Translations under genes and position numbers: made by a program | In this document: piece by piece, positions 61,520 to 64,000 of the stretch | Position numbering within the stretch: position 1 is the stretch's first letter | Layout: every line of letters begins with the position of its first letter | Notes under the pieces: model-generated | Told to the model about the DNA's origin: nothing | Database searches by the model: none | What the model saw: the letters and a program-made list of their open reading frames with translations, nothing else | Origin: Saonia flava | GTDB lineage: Bacteria; Bacteroidota; Bacteroidia; Flavobacteriales; Flavobacteriaceae | Direction of reading: 5' to 3' | DNA length: 64,000 nucleotides | Assembly (NCBI RefSeq): GCF_011927795.1 | Contig: NZ_JAATJJ010000001.1 | Span: forward strand, 2,419,062-2,483,061

Positions 61520-62320
61520 TTAAATTATACTTGGCAATACTGTTTTAATATGTTTCTTTACATAGGGTTGGGTGTCTTCTTGTTCCAAAAGTTCCTGCAT
61601 GGGAGCAACCGCTTTTTTCTCTTGTATTTTCACCAAGGTTTGTATTACAGCTATTTGTATTCCGGGGTCTTTTTCTGTTTTCAATGAAATAATAAGCGCT
61701 TTTTTTACGGTTTCGGATGTGGTAAATTTTTCCAATGCCTCTACCGCTGATAGCCTTACATTGGCGTTTTCATCATGTAGCATCCTGTCTGCCAAAGCTT
61801 TTACTATAGCTTCATCTGGGGCAGAAAATTCATCAATATAATTAACGCCCTGTATGCGCTTACTGGCAGATTTGTTCTCCATAAGGGAAAGCATTGCCAT
61901 TTGCTTTATGCCCAAACTTTCATTTTGAAGGGTGGCAATTTCTAAATTCATTTTTTGTTCTTGTTGATATTTTCCAAGAGCAAAACCCCCAATAAGTAAA
62001 GCAATACTTGCCGCTAGTTTTAACAGGTTGGGCATCCAAGCATTTTTTCTTGCTTGGGGCTGGGAATCCATAACAACTACTTTAGGGTTTTTTTGTTTTT
62101 CCAGCTCCAATGCCTCATAAAAATTGGACTTCAATTTCTCTGATGGAAGCACTTCTTTTTCACTATCAAAGGCTGTATGGAGGACTTGGAATTGTCGTAG
62201 TTCTTCCTTACATGAATCACAATCCTTTAGATGGGTTTCAATATTTTTAATTTGGGATTTCGTTAGTATACCATCCAAATACTCTGGCAGTAAATCCGTT
62301 ATATGTTTTTTGTTCATCAT
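61520..62320 (-). CDS. Anti-sigma factor with zinc finger and HEAT-repeat domain
   Basis: The 266-residue protein begins with a zf-HC2 zinc finger (HLKDCDSC, about residues 30-37, within HITDLLPEYLDGILTKSQ). One membrane segment follows (LLKLAASIALLIGGFALG, about residues 98-115). A C-terminal region has three to four HEAT-like repeats (EAIVKALADRMLHDENANVRLSAVEALEKF, and VKKALIISLKTEKDPGIQIAVIQTL). Its start overlaps the sigma gene stop by one base. The HEAT repeats would face the periplasm if the single span is oriented as usual, and could bind the DUF4097 proteins encoded downstream. Confidence 0.9.
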   Translation of the reverse strand: MMNKKHITDLLPEYLDGILTKSQIKNIETHLKDCDSCKEELRQFQVLHTAFDSEKEVLPSEKLKSNFYEALELEKQKNPKVVVMDSQPQARKNAWMPNLLKLAASIALLIGGFALGKYQQEQKMNLEIATLQNESLGIKQMAMLSLMENKSASKRIQGVNYIDEFSAPDEAIVKALADRMLHDENANVRLSAVEALEKFTTSETVKKALIISLKTEKDPGIQIAVIQTLVKIQEKKAVAPMQELLEQEDTQPYVKKHIKTVLPSII

Positions 62321-62850
62321 TATATATTTTCAAAATAAATGGTCTTCAATTTTTTTAATGCCCTACTCACCCTTGTTTTAATTGCACCTGGGGTACTGCC
62401 CATTATTTCTGCCAATTCCGCATATTTTATTTCTTGGAAGCGGTTTAAGATCAGCAACTCTCTATCTGCAGTTTCTAGCTTGGAAAGTGCCTTGTGCAAA
62501 TGGGTGTGCTCTTCATTTTTTTCTTCTATTTCATCATGCTCAAAGTGGATTACAGTATCCAAATCTTGATGTTTTTCAGCACTCCTTGTATAATGTGATT
62601 TAAGGCTGTTTCTCGCAATAGTAAATATCCATGAAACAAATTTTCCATTATTATAGGAGGTTCTGTATTTCATCACCTTATAAAAAACATCTTGCGTAAT
62701 ATCTTCGCTCAACATTTTGTCCTTCGACATTTTTAGAAGAAAATTAAACACATGTACATGATGTCTTTCAAATAAAACCTTGAGAAGGTCAAGGTCTCCC
62801 TTGGCAACTTCAGCCATAAGTTTTTCATCTGTTTGCTCTTCCAAGAACAT
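62320..62850 (-). CDS. ECF-type RNA polymerase sigma factor
   Basis: The 176-residue protein has region 2 (LKVLFERHHVHVFNFLLKMSKDKMLSEDITQDVFYKVMKYR, with FVSWIFTIARNSLKSHY) and region 4 (LSKLETADRELLILNRFQEIKYAELAEIMGSTPGAIKTRVSRALKKLK). It is the first of four co-directional genes with 1-50 bp gaps: sigma, anti-sigma, and two DUF4097 proteins. It very likely controls itself and those genes. Confidence 0.94.
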   Translation of the reverse strand: MFLEEQTDEKLMAEVAKGDLDLLKVLFERHHVHVFNFLLKMSKDKMLSEDITQDVFYKVMKYRTSYNNGKFVSWIFTIARNSLKSHYTRSAEKHQDLDTVIHFEHDEIEEKNEEHTHLHKALSKLETADRELLILNRFQEIKYAELAEIMGSTPGAIKTRVSRALKKLKTIYFENI

Positions 62851-63000
62851 GCTTTTAGTTGGTGTTCGTTATTATATAGTCAGGAATTTACAAAAGGTTA
62901 CAACAATGTTTAAAATTATTGCGACTTATAATGAAAGAACAAAGGAGCTTAGAAACAAGTTCAGCAGAAGAAATGCCAGGTATGGGGAGAGTTTAAGGGA

Positions 63001-64000
63001 TTATTTTGGAGAGGCGGGAACGGCTTCAAACCCCTTTATAGCTTGGTTGGGTTCTATGATATTGTGGCCTTCCCAAAATGTTGGGTCATAGCTTGGCATA
63101 TAGGTTGGGAGCATATTGTTGTCCTCTTTAAAACTTTCAAAATTTTCATTGCTAACACCTTCGGTTTCAAAAACCACAATTTCATTTTTATCAATACTGG
63201 AAAAAACAAGGTCAATGTCCGCTGAAAGTTCGTTTTGTTTCCTACGCCCTTTTACATGCTTGTTCTTTTCAATAATTTTTAGAGGCCTTTTTATACCCAT
63301 TCGGTTTCCAGTTTCTGATTCAAAGAAGCGTAGGCCATATTGGTTGTCATCATCTTTTGAGAATATAATTTTTCCCCTGGACAGATATGCATTGAGCGAA
63401 ATGCCCAATAACCTAAAGGTTTTAACAGATTTTACATTTTCATAATCTGCTCGGATCAGTGCAAAATCATCGACATTTATATAAAGGGTGCCTTTGTAAT
63501 CTTCGGAACGTTTGGGTTCAAAATCTACCACGTAAACGGCATCTTTACCTAAGTAGGTAAAATCCTTTAAAACAAATTCATACCTATTGGATTTTGACAG
63601 AAAATTTAAGTGGGAATCCTCTCGTATGGGTAAGCTGTTAAAAATGTCACCAAGTGCTCCTCTGCGGTATTTGGCAAAGTTTTTCTTTCTTTCCTCTTCC
63701 CATTTTTTTGTTTGTTCCAATTCTTTGTTTACGGCTTCAACATCAGTGGAATCCACATCCCCTTCAAAAAGCTCATCAGCATCCAATTTTGTTCCAAAAA
63801 GACCAGATTTCACTTTAAAATAGGAATCGGTTTTCACATTTTTTTTGATGATGTCATTGAACTTTTCTTCCAATTTCTCAAAATCCATTTCCATACTTTT
63901 ATCATAAAGTTCCGACGCTTTAATAAGATCTAGTTTTTGTTTTTCTTTATTAAAATTACCATACAGATCACCTAGAACTTCTGTGTAGTAACTGTTGCTT
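63001..64000 (-). CDS. Large uncharacterised protein, C-terminal part (runs off the right edge)
   Basis: The reading frame continues from the stop at 63003-63001 to the window end without a stop, so the internal ATG near 63894 is not the true start. The visible 330 residues contain LYINVDDFALIRADYENVKSVKTFRLLGISLNAYLSRGKIIFSKDD and PTYMPSYDPTFWEGHNIIEPNQAIKGFE. These are typical of the C-terminus of Bacteroidota carboxypeptidase-regulatory-like outer-membrane-associated proteins. No signal region is in view. The family call is tentative. It is upstream of the sigma gene but separated by 150 bp. Confidence 0.6.
   Translation of the reverse strand, partial: SNSYYTEVLGDLYGNFNKEKQKLDLIKASELYDKSMEMDFEKLEEKFNDIIKKNVKTDSYFKVKSGLFGTKLDADELFEGDVDSTDVEAVNKELEQTKKWEEERKKNFAKYRRGALGDIFNSLPIREDSHLNFLSKSNRYEFVLKDFTYLGKDAVYVVDFEPKRSEDYKGTLYINVDDFALIRADYENVKSVKTFRLLGISLNAYLSRGKIIFSKDDDNQYGLRFFESETGNRMGIKRPLKIIEKNKHVKGRRKQNELSADIDLVFSSIDKNEIVVFETEGVSNENFESFKEDNNMLPTYMPSYDPTFWEGHNIIEPNQAIKGFEAVPASPK

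Noticed and set aside
62780-63091. 103-residue plus-strand open frame, including MFKIIATYNERTKEL from about 62906
   Set aside because: It overlaps the starts or ends of two strongly supported minus-strand genes. The inner part looks mildly protein-like, but no promoter or family supports it.
63001-63894. Complete gene starting at the internal ATG near 63894
   Set aside because: The frame stays open upstream to the window end with coding-like sequence, so the gene is partial and that Met is internal.
1-64000. CRISPR arrays, tRNA or rRNA genes, insertion sequences, prophage genes
   Set aside because: I saw no regularly spaced repeats, tRNA-like T-loop boxes, rRNA segments, transposases or phage structural genes on either strand.

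Overview
The window looks like chromosome from a marine-type member of the Flavobacteriaceae (Bacteroidota). The DNA is AT-rich. TonB-dependent receptors carry N-terminal carboxypeptidase-regulatory-like domains, and there are many short lipoproteins and several Bacteroidota-restricted families (DUF1080, DUF3078, DUF4097, DUF6503). Several promoters match the Bacteroidota -7 element TAnnTTTG. I saw no rRNA, tRNA, CRISPR array, transposase or phage gene. Region 1 (1-9.3 kb) is a sugar-oxidation locus. On the minus strand a gluconate-2-dehydrogenase subunit-3-like protein and a GMC flavoprotein are translationally coupled. On the plus strand are a TIM-barrel lipoprotein, a DinB-like protein, an MFS permease, a Gfo/Idh/MocA oxidoreductase, a second TIM-barrel protein and two DUF1080 lipoproteins. 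Together these suggest a 3-keto-glycoside pathway: oxidation, cleavage, isomerisation and uptake. Region 2 (9.4-18.3 kb) begins with yicC-gmk-nadD. It continues with a convergent Lrp/AsnC regulator, a long intergenic region, and a run of TonB receptor, unknown lipoprotein, Tat-exported HisC-like aminotransferase and AEC-type permease. Region 3 (18.3-33.2 kb) is mostly housekeeping: a phosphate transporter with a PhoU-like tail, dgt, an arylamine N-acetyltransferase, DUF3078, dxs, tadA, a cold-shock protein, an unusual CLC protein lacking both key glutamates, aspS, a MORN-repeat protein and a DUF4184 protein. Region 4 (33.2-42 kb) has a TetR-TolC-MFP-RND drug-efflux operon with a clear palindromic operator, an ECF sigma factor with a small membrane protein, and a polyprenyl diphosphate synthase. 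Region 5 (42-52 kb) is about metals. A TonB receptor is divergent from a DtxR/MntR regulator and ZIP transporter, with a perfect 24-bp palindrome over both promoters. Next to it is a heavy-metal efflux operon: a His-rich protein, a CusA-type RND pump fused to a TolC-like domain, and a CusB-like adaptor. Region 6 (52-58.3 kb) holds small accessory genes. It includes a hairpin-rich element and short direct repeats that suggest a cassette-like exchange site around a DUF4386 gene and a methyltransferase gene. Region 7 (58.3-64 kb) has small secreted or membrane proteins, then an ECF sigma factor, a HEAT-repeat anti-sigma factor and two DUF4097-type proteins. The window ends inside a large uncharacterised gene.
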